DNA from: an uncultured Prevotella sp.
GTDB taxonomy: Bacteria > Bacteroidota > Bacteroidia > Bacteroidales > Bacteroidaceae
Reading direction: 5' to 3'
Length of the DNA stretch: 64,000 bases
NCBI GenBank assembly: GCA_905233825.1
Contig: CAJOFE010000006.1
Coordinates: 98,209 to 162,208, forward strand
The position numbers and the translations under genes were made by a program. Below are positions 28,064 through 36,168 of the stretch, in pieces. A model generated the notes under the pieces. It was given only the letters and a program-made list of their open reading frames with translations. It did no database searches and was not told where the DNA came from. Within the stretch, counting starts at the first letter, position 1. Each line of letters begins with the position of its first letter.

Positions 28064-29218
28064 TTATTCGGCAATAGCGATAGTGACGCGGTTCTGTTCG
28101 TTGATAGCAAATGGCTGTTCGCGTGCACCCTTCGAGTCAGTTGAAATGCGGTCTGCGGAGATGTTATACTTCTTGATGAGCATATCCTTCACCACTTCCA
28201 CGCGCTGACGACCCAGACGGTCGTTGATTTCGTCGTTGCCCGTACCACGGTCAGCGTAACCACAGAGGGCGACTTTGGCCTTCGGATTATCGTTGAGGTA
28301 CTTGGCAATGTCGGCTACCTTGCTCTCCTCAGAGGGACGAATCTCGTATTTGTTGATGACGAAGAAGATGTCACGGCGAAGCGGTTCCACCTTTTCAACA
28401 ACGGGCTTCACAGGCTCTGTGACGGCAGGCTTCGTGGGCTGTGTGGGCTGTGTTGTGGGAACAACGGGGGTAGTTGCGGGAACGATGGGCGTAGTTTCAA
28501 TGGCCTTCTCAGTCTTGGTATATGACTTGCCGAGATTGAAACGCAGGCCAACGAGTCCGTTGAAGTACCAGTCGGCATTACCAGCCTTTTTTGAGTTCCA
28601 CTTGTCGCTCAGGAGGTTAGCATTACCCTCGACGAGCAGCTTCACGTTGTCGCTCAGGCGGAAAGCCAGTTCCACGCCGCCACGGCCGAAGGGGTTCATC
28701 TTTGTACCATCCCAAAGGTACTCCAGGTTATAGGCACCTTTGCGTGCGCCGAGCTGGGCACCGATGGCATTGGCATCGTCATTACCCGAAGCGATATTCA
28801 GTCCACCACCAAGGAAAGCGGTGACATTGAATACACGGTTGGGATTCCAGCCACAGATGAGGTTCGAGAGATTCAGCATTACGTCGATGCCAGGTGCGAA
28901 GTAGTTGAACTTGTAGGTCTCGTTAAGGGGAGGATTACCCAGTCCGTTCCATCCGCCTTTTGCGTTAAGTCCATTCACCTGCAGACGAGCTGCGAGAGCC
29001 GGTGAGAACTGGTAGCCTACACCGAGTTGGAAGTTGGGTGAAAGGAGGTCGCTGAACGAAGCCTCGCCCAAAGTGTACTGCATGCCACCCTGCACGGTGA
29101 TGAATGCGTGCTTGTTAAACTCATACTCGTTGCCCTCGGCATCGGTATAAGTGCTCTGAGCCATTGCCGAGCCACTCACGAAGAGCATGGCAGCGGCGAA
29201 AAAATTCTTGATTTTCAT
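28064..29218 (-). CDS. OmpA-family outer-membrane protein (paralogue)
   Basis: 384 residues on the minus strand, signal peptide MKIKNFFAAAMLFVSGSAMAQ. Its barrel (FITVQGGMQYTLGEASFSDL, LAFRLSDNVKLLVEGNANLL) and OmpA domain (CGYADRGTGNDEINDRLG, ending NRVTIAIAE) align closely with the protein at 13111-14253. The linker differs, being Pro/Thr-rich (PVVPTTQPTQPTKPAV) instead of Val-Glu-Lys. The OmpA domain binds peptidoglycan while the barrel sits in the outer membrane. The gene is convergent with the second lipoprotein cluster and is preceded by an A/T-rich leader of about 95 nt. Confidence 0.92.
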   Translation of the reverse strand: MKIKNFFAAAMLFVSGSAMAQSTYTDAEGNEYEFNKHAFITVQGGMQYTLGEASFSDLLSPNFQLGVGYQFSPALAARLQVNGLNAKGGWNGLGNPPLNETYKFNYFAPGIDVMLNLSNLICGWNPNRVFNVTAFLGGGLNIASGNDDANAIGAQLGARKGAYNLEYLWDGTKMNPFGRGGVELAFRLSDNVKLLVEGNANLLSDKWNSKKAGNADWYFNGLVGLRFNLGKSYTKTEKAIETTPIVPATTPVVPTTQPTQPTKPAVTEPVKPVVEKVEPLRRDIFFVINKYEIRPSEESKVADIAKYLNDNPKAKVALCGYADRGTGNDEINDRLGRQRVEVVKDMLIKKYNISADRISTDSKGAREQPFAINEQNRVTIAIAE

Positions 29219-29319
29219 AAGCTAATACTTTATGTTATATAATTAATGAAATAATGTATATTCCTGTTTATTCAGCTCTTTATAGTTCTTTTTATATTTG
29301 TATAGATACTATTCGACTG

Positions 29320-29349
29320 CAAATTTACAACATTTTTTTGAATGAACAA
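29320..29349 (-). promoter_or_regulatory. promoter of the OmpA paralogue
   Basis: On the minus strand a TTG (29349-29347) about 19 bp before TAAATTTG (29327-29320). The leader to the ATG is about 95 nt and very A/T-rich. Confidence 0.6.
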
Positions 29350-29388
29350 CAAGAAAACGTAAAAAAAATGAAAAACGACGAATTTTTG

Positions 29389-30681
29389 TTATTGTTCCTT
29401 GAATTCGCGTAGCTTTTGCACGTAATATTCGCGCAGGTCGCTCCAGCGGTAGTAGGGTGGGGTGACGGCGGTGACGGGCAGGGTGGCCTCGCGCTCGTTG
29501 AGGAGGGCTTTCACGAGAATGTCATCCACGGCCCCCGACCATTTCTGCGGACGGTAGAAGATGAGCTGGATGTTGCAGGCCATGGGGAAGATGCGGTAGT
29601 TGCGCCATACTTGGTCGAGCTGTTCCATATCCTCGATAACGGCACCGCAGTTGTCGAGCTCTAAGAGGCAGGCCAACGGCATGACGCACACTTCGTGGCC
29701 GAAGCGCAGGGTGGCCTGCGTCTTTCCGGCAGCTACGCAGGTGTCGGCTGTCTGGATGATGTTCTCCAAGAGGTTAGCCTGCGAGAAGGGCATGATGCTG
29801 CCCGTGAGCGGCGACGGGCCGTAGTTCTGATACCATCCGACATTCTGTATGCGCCACATCTCGTAAATCTCATCCTTGGTGAAGAGGTGTAGCAGGTCGG
29901 GAGCGTTGTCGTGGCTCTGCATGTTGATGGCCACTTCAAAAAGGTGACGCATCAGGCTGCTGGTATCGGTATTGTCCATTGCCCACTGCAGATCGTTGAA
30001 GAGCACGCCCATCAGTCGTCCTGGCTTGGTGTGCTGTTGGGTGAACTCGCGGTGGCGGCGATCGCCCTTACCGGCGTTCTCCTTCACTTGTCCTTCTCTG
30101 GGGCCGTTGAGATAGTATTGCAGCGCCTCGCTGACATCGTTGTGGATGTGTGCCGTAGGGTTTGCTGCCATCAACTCTTCGCATTCAGCAATCATCGAGA
30201 GGATACAGCGGTTTACGGTGGTGGAACGGGCATCGATAGCCACGCCTTTAGCCTTGAAGATTTCGGGGAAATGTTCGGTCATGCGCCGTCCGATGCCGTG
30301 ATGCTGGCGTTCACCCACAGTAGTGAGGTCACCGAGGCGTTTGATGGTGGTGCGGTTGAATATCTCCAACTGGCGCAGCGTCTCTTCTCCCTCACGAGTG
30401 AGCTTGCCTTCCTTGCGGGCGCTGCGCAGGGGTTTGATGACACGTTCATAGTCGTTGTCGCCGATGAGCCAGCGCGAACCGTGACGTCCGTAGTGGCTGA
30501 AGTAGAAGGGAACGTAGCCCTTCGGCGCTTTGGTGTAGTTGAAATCGGGCAACTGACGGTCATAGTCTAAGTAGTTGGAACCTGCCAGCCATGGGTTCTG
30601 GTCGATTTCTTCTCTTGCGGTCTGGGCAGAGACCGTCATGACGGCGGTGCCCAGCAGGAGTGTTGCGATAATTCTTTTCAT
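29389..30681 (-). CDS. exported histidine acid phosphatase (phytase/MINPP-like), HE type
   Basis: 430 residues with signal peptide MKRIIATLLLGTAVMTVSAQ. The catalytic RHGxR motif is in FYFSHYGRHGSRW, whose His is phosphorylated. The C-terminal partner motif reads RFGHEVCVMPL, so the proton donor is Glu (HE) instead of the HD of classic acid phosphatases, as in MINPP-like enzymes. It probably removes phosphate from inositol phosphates or other esters in the periplasm. Its start overlaps the stop of mscS by 4 bp (ATGA on the minus strand), making a two-gene operon. A paralogue with HD lies at 38267-39529. Confidence 0.88.
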   Translation of the reverse strand: MKRIIATLLLGTAVMTVSAQTAREEIDQNPWLAGSNYLDYDRQLPDFNYTKAPKGYVPFYFSHYGRHGSRWLIGDNDYERVIKPLRSARKEGKLTREGEETLRQLEIFNRTTIKRLGDLTTVGERQHHGIGRRMTEHFPEIFKAKGVAIDARSTTVNRCILSMIAECEELMAANPTAHIHNDVSEALQYYLNGPREGQVKENAGKGDRRHREFTQQHTKPGRLMGVLFNDLQWAMDNTDTSSLMRHLFEVAINMQSHDNAPDLLHLFTKDEIYEMWRIQNVGWYQNYGPSPLTGSIMPFSQANLLENIIQTADTCVAAGKTQATLRFGHEVCVMPLACLLELDNCGAVIEDMEQLDQVWRNYRIFPMACNIQLIFYRPQKWSGAVDDILVKALLNEREATLPVTAVTPPYYRWSDLREYYVQKLREFKEQ

Positions 30682-31535
30682 ATTGTTTTAGGATTAATGA
30701 TATTGACATCCATGCGGTTGAAGGGGAACATGAAGCCGCGTTCTTTCAGTTCCTGATAGATGGTTTCGTTCAGATAGCCGGCTACGGCCCAGTAGTCGGT
30801 ACCTAAGCACCAGGTGCGAGTAGTGACGCTGACGCCGCTCTCGCCTAATTGTGTCAGTCCTATCCATGGGGCAGCAACGATGAGGCTGTCGCTGACAGGC
30901 TCTTGCAGGATACTTTTGTTGCGCTGGATAATCTCCATGATGGCCTGCTTTACTTCGTCCAGATCAGTACCATAGGCAAACTGGAAACTCAAATCCACGC
31001 GTCGGTATTTCTCCGTAGAATAGTTCTTCATCGAGCCTGTGCTCAGCCCGCCGTTGGGGATGATGATTGTCTGCGCATCGTTGGTGCGGATAACGGTGTT
31101 GAAGATTTGAATTTCTTTTACCGTTCCTGCGTAGCCCTGTGCCTCGATGAAGTCGCCCACCCTGAATGGTTTGAACAGCATGATCATCACGCCGCCGGCA
31201 AAATTCTGCAGGGTGCCGCTGAGAGCCATACCGATAGCCACGCCTGCCGATGCGAAGAGGGCGATGAACGATGAGGTCTCAATACCGAGGATGGAGATGA
31301 TGATGATGATAAGTGTGAACCACAGGATAACGCTGACAATGCTGGTGAGGAAGGTGTAGAGCGATGTATCGACCTTGCTTCGCTCCAGCATTTTCACGAA
31401 AAGTTTTTTGATCCACTTGATGAGCCACGAGCCGATGACATAGACGATGACGGCCACCAGCAGGTTCTTAACGAATCCCAGTGCCCACTGGCCCAGCATC
31501 GTGTAGGTCTCGGGTGAGAAGAATTTGTCTAACAT
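30678..31535 (-). CDS. small-conductance mechanosensitive channel (MscS family)
   Basis: 285 residues. Three N-terminal membrane helices lead to the pore-lining TM3 with the Gly/Ala pattern ASAGVAIGMALSGTLQNFAGG, followed by the MscS beta domain (FKPFRVGDFIEAQGYAGTVK; IIIPNGGLSTG) and a short C-terminal alpha/beta domain. It opens on membrane tension to release solutes during hypo-osmotic shock. It is first in a transcript with the phosphatase and lies 12 bp downstream of the unknown 197-residue gene, so all three may be cotranscribed. Confidence 0.94.
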   Translation of the reverse strand: MLDKFFSPETYTMLGQWALGFVKNLLVAVIVYVIGSWLIKWIKKLFVKMLERSKVDTSLYTFLTSIVSVILWFTLIIIIISILGIETSSFIALFASAGVAIGMALSGTLQNFAGGVMIMLFKPFRVGDFIEAQGYAGTVKEIQIFNTVIRTNDAQTIIIPNGGLSTGSMKNYSTEKYRRVDLSFQFAYGTDLDEVKQAIMEIIQRNKSILQEPVSDSLIVAAPWIGLTQLGESGVSVTTRTWCLGTDYWAVAGYLNETIYQELKERGFMFPFNRMDVNIINPKTI

Positions 31536-31547
31536 GATGATTTGATA

Positions 31548-32141
31548 TTATTTGTTCAGTTTGTCGTCGATTTCCTTGGCAGAGATGCCCAGTGCAGCCA
31601 TGAGCGAGTAGCCCAACAGCTCCTGTCGGAAGCTGCCGCCCTGCGTAGGTTGCATGGTGAACACGGTGGTGCGACGGTTGTCGCTGTCCAAACGTCGCAA
31701 TATCTGGCGCACGCCGTCCATCATCTCGTCTGGAGCAATTACCATCAGCCGTTTCACTTCCTTTTGCTGGCATATCAGGTGTAGCGTATCGAGCAGCAGG
31801 TCGGCCTTGCTCACCATTTCCTCCGTCTGCACGGCGGTAATGGTGAACTCGCCCAAGCGTCCGCGGAAGGCCTTACCGTTCAGTTCTTCGTCATAGTTGC
31901 TAGGCACGAAGTTTTTCATCTGCTTGTTCTGGTTTTTATGAATCAGGATGATCTGCACCTCGTGCTCGCCCTCACGCAGTCCGCCGTCTAACGCCACGCA
32001 TTCTGCCCATTGCGCCATGTCAGCCTGTGGGATGCGCCGTCCCAGCATGCGCTCGAAGTTCACCGTCAGGTCAAAAGCCACATTATCGACATGGTCGGCA
32101 TCGGCCAGGATGACATTCTCTGTCCATTTTTCTTTGTTCAT
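31548..32141 (-). CDS. conserved-looking cytoplasmic protein, unknown function; probably leaderless
   Basis: 197 residues from the ATG at 32141. An upstream in-frame ATG would lie beyond the promoter. No signal peptide or membrane segment. It opens MNKEKWTENVILADADHVDNV and contains FERMLGRRIPQADMAQWAEC and KRLMVIAPDEMMDGVRQIL. An alpha/beta fold is plausible; no active-site motif is recognised. A perfect -7 box (TACCTTTG on the minus strand, 32154-32147) ends only 5 nt before the ATG, so the mRNA probably starts at or next to the start codon. The gene is divergent from carboxynorspermidine dehydrogenase and shares its promoter region. Confidence 0.75.
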   Translation of the reverse strand: MNKEKWTENVILADADHVDNVAFDLTVNFERMLGRRIPQADMAQWAECVALDGGLREGEHEVQIILIHKNQNKQMKNFVPSNYDEELNGKAFRGRLGEFTITAVQTEEMVSKADLLLDTLHLICQQKEVKRLMVIAPDEMMDGVRQILRRLDSDNRRTTVFTMQPTQGGSFRQELLGYSLMAALGISAKEIDDKLNK

Positions 32142-32146
32142 AGGTG

Positions 32147-32154
32147 CAAAGGTA
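32147..32154 (-). promoter_or_regulatory. -7 element for the 197-residue protein
   Basis: TACCTTTG on the minus strand, 5 nt from the ATG. A TTTG at 32180-32177 is 22 bp away as a slightly long-spaced -33. Confidence 0.7.
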
Positions 32155-32184
32155 CAAATTATTTTCCAAAAAGGCACAAATAAA

Positions 32185-32216
32185 TTTGGTATTATCTGCT
32201 TTTTGTGCTACCTTTG
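32185..32216 (+). promoter_or_regulatory. promoter of carboxynorspermidine dehydrogenase
   Basis: TTTG (32185-32188), 20 bp, TACCTTTG (32209-32216). Back to back with the minus-strand promoter above. Confidence 0.8.
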
Positions 32217-32245
32217 TACGCAAAAGACAACTAAAAACAACAGCA

Positions 32246-33499
32246 ATGGCTAGAATATTAATGATTGGCGCCGGAGGCGTCGCTACGGTGGCTGCATTTA
32301 AGATTGTGCAGAATGCCGATGTGTTTACCGAGTTCATGATTGCCAGCCGCCGCAAGGCTAAGTGCGACGCGCTGGTGGAGGCTATTCACAAGAAGGGCTA
32401 CACGATGCCCATCCAGACGGCTCAGGTCGATGCCGACGATGTGGAGCAGCTGAAGGCTCTCTTCAGCAGTTACAAGCCCGAGCTGGTGGTCAATCTGGCT
32501 CTGCCCTATCAGGACCTGACCATCATGGATGCTTGCTTGGCTTGCGGCTGCTCGTATTTGGATACGGCCAACTATGAGCCAAAGGACGAGGCTCACTTCG
32601 AGTATTCTTGGCAGTGGGCCTATCGTGAGCGCTTTGAGAAGGCTGGCCTGACAGCCATTCTCGGCTGTGGCTTCGACCCAGGCGTTACCAGCATCTTTAC
32701 GGCCTATGCAGCCAAGCATCATTTCAAGGAGATACAGTATTTAGACATCGTCGATTGCAATGCCGGTGACCACCATAAGGCCTTTGCCACCAATTTCAAT
32801 CCCGAAATTAATATCCGCGAGATTACGCAGAAGGGACTCTATTGGGAGAACGGACAGTGGGTAGAGACCGAACCATTGGAGATTCACAAAGACTTGACCT
32901 ATCCTGAGATTGGACCTCGCGACAGCTATCTGTTGCACCATGAGGAGATAGAGTCATTGGTCATCAACTATCCCACCATCAAGCGTGCCCGTTTCTGGAT
33001 GACCTTCGGCCAGCAATACCTAAAGCACCTCGAAGTAATCCAGAACATTGGCATGAGCCGCATTGACGAGGTGGTATATGAGGCACCCTTGGCAGAGCCA
33101 ACGGCTAATGGCCAACAGCCAACAGCTAAAGTAAAGATTGTGCCCCTGCAGTTCTTGAAGGCCGTGCTGCCCAATCCGCAGGACCTCGGGGAGAACTACG
33201 AAGGTCAGACCTCAATAGGCTGTCGTATTCGCGGCATCGGCAATGACGGACAGGAGCACACATATTATATATATAATAACTGTTCACATCGTGCGGCCTA
33301 TGAAGAAACGGGTATGCAGGGTGTCAGCTATACGACGGGTGTGCCAGCCATGATTGGTGCCATGATGTTCTGCAAAGGGCTGTGGCGTAAGCCTGGTGTC
33401 TATAATGTCGAGGAGTTCGATCCCGATCCCTTCCTGGAGCAACTGAACAAACAGGGGTTGTCTTGGCATGAGATTCATGACGGCGATTTGGAATTATAG
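32246..33499 (+). CDS. carboxynorspermidine dehydrogenase (saccharopine dehydrogenase family)
   Basis: 417 residues from the ATG at 32246 that follows a clear promoter. The N-terminal Rossmann motif is RILMIGAGGVATVAAFKI. Family features are LALPYQDLTIMDACLACG, YLDTANYEP and GFDPGVTSIFTAYA. The sequence matches the carboxynorspermidine/carboxyspermidine branch rather than lysine saccharopine enzymes. It would reductively couple aspartate semialdehyde with a diamine on the way to norspermidine or spermidine. Oddity: residues about 284-296 (AEPTANGQQPTAK) are encoded by an AGCCAACAGCCAAC-type repeat and look like an in-frame insertion in a loop. Confidence 0.88.
   Translation: MARILMIGAGGVATVAAFKIVQNADVFTEFMIASRRKAKCDALVEAIHKKGYTMPIQTAQVDADDVEQLKALFSSYKPELVVNLALPYQDLTIMDACLACGCSYLDTANYEPKDEAHFEYSWQWAYRERFEKAGLTAILGCGFDPGVTSIFTAYAAKHHFKEIQYLDIVDCNAGDHHKAFATNFNPEINIREITQKGLYWENGQWVETEPLEIHKDLTYPEIGPRDSYLLHHEEIESLVINYPTIKRARFWMTFGQQYLKHLEVIQNIGMSRIDEVVYEAPLAEPTANGQQPTAKVKIVPLQFLKAVLPNPQDLGENYEGQTSIGCRIRGIGNDGQEHTYYIYNNCSHRAAYEETGMQGVSYTTGVPAMIGAMMFCKGLWRKPGVYNVEEFDPDPFLEQLNKQGLSWHEIHDGDLEL
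33093..33130 (+). repeat. in-frame AGCCAACAGCCAAC-type repeat inside the dehydrogenase gene
   Basis: Units similar to GCCAACGGCTAATGGCCAAC and AGCCAACAGC follow one another. The same unit style occurs between genes at 59525-59550. Confidence 0.55.
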
Positions 33500-33524
33500 A
33501 CATAGTATAATGTTTATAGACATA
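33494..33524 (+). promoter_or_regulatory. 11-bp direct repeat upstream of recA
   Basis: TTATAGACATA occurs at 33494-33504 and 33514-33524, exactly 20 bp apart (about two helix turns), ending 28 nt before recA. The first copy overlaps the stop of the preceding gene. No TAnnTTTG box is seen in this gap. A regulator-binding site is possible. Confidence 0.45.
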
Positions 33525-33552
33525 ATAACATATTAACAGGAATAAAAATATT

Positions 33553-34572
33553 ATGGCAAAAGAAAAAGAAGAGGCCTTGTCGCCTCAGCAGGAGAAGCTG
33601 AAGGCCCTGCAGGCCGCAATGTCGAAGATTGAGAAGGACTTCGGTAAGGGCAGCATCATGCGCATGGGCGATGAGCAGATAGAAAATGTAGATGTGATAC
33701 CCACAGGTTCGATAGGGCTGAATGCCGCATTGGGCGTGGGCGGTTATCCAAAGGGGCGCATCATTGAGATTTACGGTCCGGAGTCGAGCGGCAAGACCAC
33801 ATTGGCTATCCATGCCATTGCCGAGTGTCAGAAAGCAGGCGGCATTGCGGCTTTCATCGACGCTGAGCATGCTTTCGATCGCTTCTATGCGCAGAAGCTC
33901 GGCGTGGATGTGGATAATCTCTACATCTCGCAGCCCGACAATGGCGAGCAGGCATTGGAGATTGCCGACCAGCTTATTCGCTCGTCGGCTATCGACATCA
34001 TCGTCATTGACTCAGTGGCAGCACTGACACCGAAGAAAGAGATTGAGGGCGACATGGGCGAGAATGTCGTAGGTCTGCATGCTCGTCTGATGAGTCAGGC
34101 ACTGCGCAAGGTGACGGCCACCATCTCTAAGACCAACACAACCTGCATTTTCATCAACCAGTTGCGCGAAAAGATTGGTGTGATGTTCGGCAATCCTGAG
34201 ACCACCACGGGTGGCAACGCTCTGAAGTTCTATGCCTCTGTGCGTTTAGACATCCGTAAGGTGACCACCCTGAAAGATGGTGATCAGCCCGTTGGTAATC
34301 AGGTGCGCGTGAAGGTGGTGAAGAATAAGGTGGCACCTCCCTTCCGCAAGGCAGAGTTTGAGATTACCTTTGGCGAAGGTATCTCGAAGGTTGGCGAGAT
34401 TGTCGATCTGGGTGTGGAGTACAACATCATTAAGAAAAGTGGCTCCTGGTTCTCTTATGGAGAATCGAGACTGGCACAAGGCCGCGACGCCACCAAGGCC
34501 CTGCTGAAAGACAATCCCGAGCTGTGCGAGGAACTGGAGGCCAAAATCATGGAGGCGATCAATAATGAATAG
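33553..34572 (+). CDS. recA: recombinase RecA
   Basis: 339 residues. Walker A is GPESSGKTT, Walker [11 protein letters not shown], and loop L2 contains [25 protein letters not shown]. It has the usual N-terminal oligomerisation helix ([21 protein letters not shown]) and a short acidic C-terminus. It forms the DNA-strand-exchange filament and stimulates SOS-type repressors where present. It is separated by 53 bp from the upstream gene and followed by a strong terminator. Confidence 0.98.
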   Translation: MAKEKEEALSPQQEKLKALQAAMSKIEKDFGKGSIMRMGDEQIENVDVIPTGSIGLNAALGVGGYPKGRIIEIYGPESSGKTTLAIHAIAECQKAGGIAAFIDAEHAFDRFYAQKLGVDVDNLYISQPDNGEQALEIADQLIRSSAIDIIVIDSVAALTPKKEIEGDMGENVVGLHARLMSQALRKVTATISKTNTTCIFINQLREKIGVMFGNPETTTGGNALKFYASVRLDIRKVTTLKDGDQPVGNQVRVKVVKNKVAPPFRKAEFEITFGEGISKVGEIVDLGVEYNIIKKSGSWFSYGESRLAQGRDATKALLKDNPELCEELEAKIMEAINNE

Positions 34573-34587
34573 AGAATGAATAAAAGG

Positions 34588-34626
34588 AAGTGGGCTGTTT
34601 GTTTGAACAGCCCACTTCTCTTTTTT
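34588..34626. terminator. bidirectional terminator after recA
   Basis: AAGTGGGCTGTT (34588-34599) pairs perfectly with AACAGCCCACTT (34606-34617), followed by TCTCTTTTTT. It separates recA from a convergent gene. Confidence 0.92.
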
Positions 34627-35983
34627 ATTTCATGTCTTCTGCCACTTTTTTCGTCCTGTAGCTGAATTTCACCGTGCGGAATGGATTTCTGCCATCCTTG
34701 GCCTGATATAGCCACTGGTAGTGGTCAGCCGTGATGCGCGACACATCAGTAGGCTCACCCAGTGCCAGACGTACCTCAGCTTCGGTAAATCCTTTCTTTA
34801 CCTGCTGGCGCTGAATCAGCGGCAGGTTCTTCTTATCGATACCGGGGATTGCCTCAGGATCACCCTCAACAAAGAGCTCGCTTAGCATGTCCTCGCTGTT
34901 AACACCTCTCGAACTAGCCAGGGCAACTTCTTTCGTGTAGGTCTCGCCAGTCTTCTCACCCTTCAGTGTCAAAATGACAGTATTGCTGTCGCCTAAGCGG
35001 TAGATATCCTTGATGGTGAAGGTAGAAAGACGCACCACCGTGACGCTCTGATCTTTGGCGTTGCGCATTTTGGTGTTGAAGAAAGTATAGACCTTCTTGC
35101 CAATGTATGTGTTATAAAGTTCCTGACTGACTGCCATTCTGTCATCCAGTAGCTGGAAAGAGCCTTCGAAGGTGTGTGGCCTCAAGTCGCTCATCTCCAG
35201 TTCGTCGCTGCGATAGCCACAGTTCGTACGGCTGATGGTGACATACTGGAAGTATTCCTGTCCCTCGTTTCCGTCCTCGTTAATCTCCTTGACAATAATC
35301 TTCACGGGGAAGTTACGTGTGCCTACACCTACCTTGGTGATGGTCATTACGCTGCCGCGGCGCTCAGTACCGATATCAACAGGCTTGATGCCACCGCCAA
35401 AGACTTCTGAATCCTGATACAGGTCACGCACCAGTACACGTACCTTCTTACCTACGAGGCTGTCTATAGCCATATCAACATCACCCAGATAAGCCAGTGC
35501 CGGCACACCTACCTTGCCGTAGCAATAGTCATCGAATGAAGCCGTCGGCACCTCGAAGTAGTATATTTCGTTGGGCTGGCCTTCTATGTGGAAGTTCACG
35601 TGCTCATGCAGACTGCCTGCCGTGTTCGAGTGATTGTCATATACCAGAATCTTGTTCTCCAAACTTTTCGTGCTTACCATGTTACCCGTCTTAGCTTCGG
35701 CAAAGCTCTTGATGACCAAGTCCTTCTGACTGGGCTTCACCATGAAACGCATGCCAGGAGTCCAGTCACACATGCTGACAAAACGGAAGTTACGGCTGAT
35801 AAAATCCTTTTTCTGCTCGTCAGCCTTGGCTTGGGTGCTGTCAGAAGAAACCTCAGTCTGGGGACGCTCCTTCACATTGTTGGTGGTCACGAAATAGTTA
35901 CGGTTTGATGAAACCTGAGCCTGCGCGCTGCTGACCATCGAGACAACTGCCACGGCTGCTATCATCATAGCTTTTCTAATCAT
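34625..35983 (-). CDS. secreted protein of unknown function
   Basis: 452 residues from ATG 35983, signal peptide MIRKAMMIAAVAVVSMVSSAQA. The mature protein is beta-rich, with repeated segments that look like small barrel or SH3-like modules (KKVRVLVRDLYQDSEVFGGG, KKVYTFFNTKMRNAKDQSVT). The C-terminal segment FTEAEVRLALGEPTDVSRI ... YQWLY resembles the helix-strand pattern of SmpA/BamE-like domains. No catalytic residues are evident. A TACCTTTG -7 box lies on the minus strand at 36021-36014, 30 nt upstream. The gene is divergent from dnaK. The BamE comparison is a visual impression only. Confidence 0.75.
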   Translation of the reverse strand: MIRKAMMIAAVAVVSMVSSAQAQVSSNRNYFVTTNNVKERPQTEVSSDSTQAKADEQKKDFISRNFRFVSMCDWTPGMRFMVKPSQKDLVIKSFAEAKTGNMVSTKSLENKILVYDNHSNTAGSLHEHVNFHIEGQPNEIYYFEVPTASFDDYCYGKVGVPALAYLGDVDMAIDSLVGKKVRVLVRDLYQDSEVFGGGIKPVDIGTERRGSVMTITKVGVGTRNFPVKIIVKEINEDGNEGQEYFQYVTISRTNCGYRSDELEMSDLRPHTFEGSFQLLDDRMAVSQELYNTYIGKKVYTFFNTKMRNAKDQSVTVVRLSTFTIKDIYRLGDSNTVILTLKGEKTGETYTKEVALASSRGVNSEDMLSELFVEGDPEAIPGIDKKNLPLIQRQQVKKGFTEAEVRLALGEPTDVSRITADHYQWLYQAKDGRNPFRTVKFSYRTKKVAEDMK

Positions 35984-36013
35984 GATTATAAAAGTATTGT
36001 CGTAATTACGCTG

Positions 36014-36021
36014 CAAAGGTA
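36014..36021 (-). promoter_or_regulatory. -7 element of the secreted unknown protein
   Basis: TACCTTTG on the minus strand, 30 nt before the ATG; the nearest TTTG upstream is at 23 bp spacing. Confidence 0.6.
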
Positions 36022-36090
36022 ATAAAAAGTTTTTAAACTTCTGACAAAATGGCGTGACAAATGATGTTTTCTTTTGAAAAATTATACTTT

Positions 36091-36106
36091 TGGCATGCGC
36101 TTTGCT
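36091..36106 (+). promoter_or_regulatory. sigma-54-like -24/-12 site upstream of dnaK
   Basis: TGGCATGCGCTTTGCT has the GG-N10-GC spacing and flanks of the sigma-54 consensus (TGGCAyr-N4-TTGCw). Its -12 GC is about 64 nt before the ATG. An overlapping TACTTTTG at 36085-36092 fits the ordinary -7 box but lacks a -33 at correct spacing. Confidence 0.45.
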
Positions 36107-36168
36107 ATGATTATAGTGGCTTAATGCCTCAGAAATGAATAATAACAATTAAAAATAATACAAGAATT

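Noticed and set aside
33494..33524. Ordinary LexA-type SOS box before recA
   Set aside because: The repeats are direct, not palindromic, and do not resemble known LexA boxes; reported as an undefined site.
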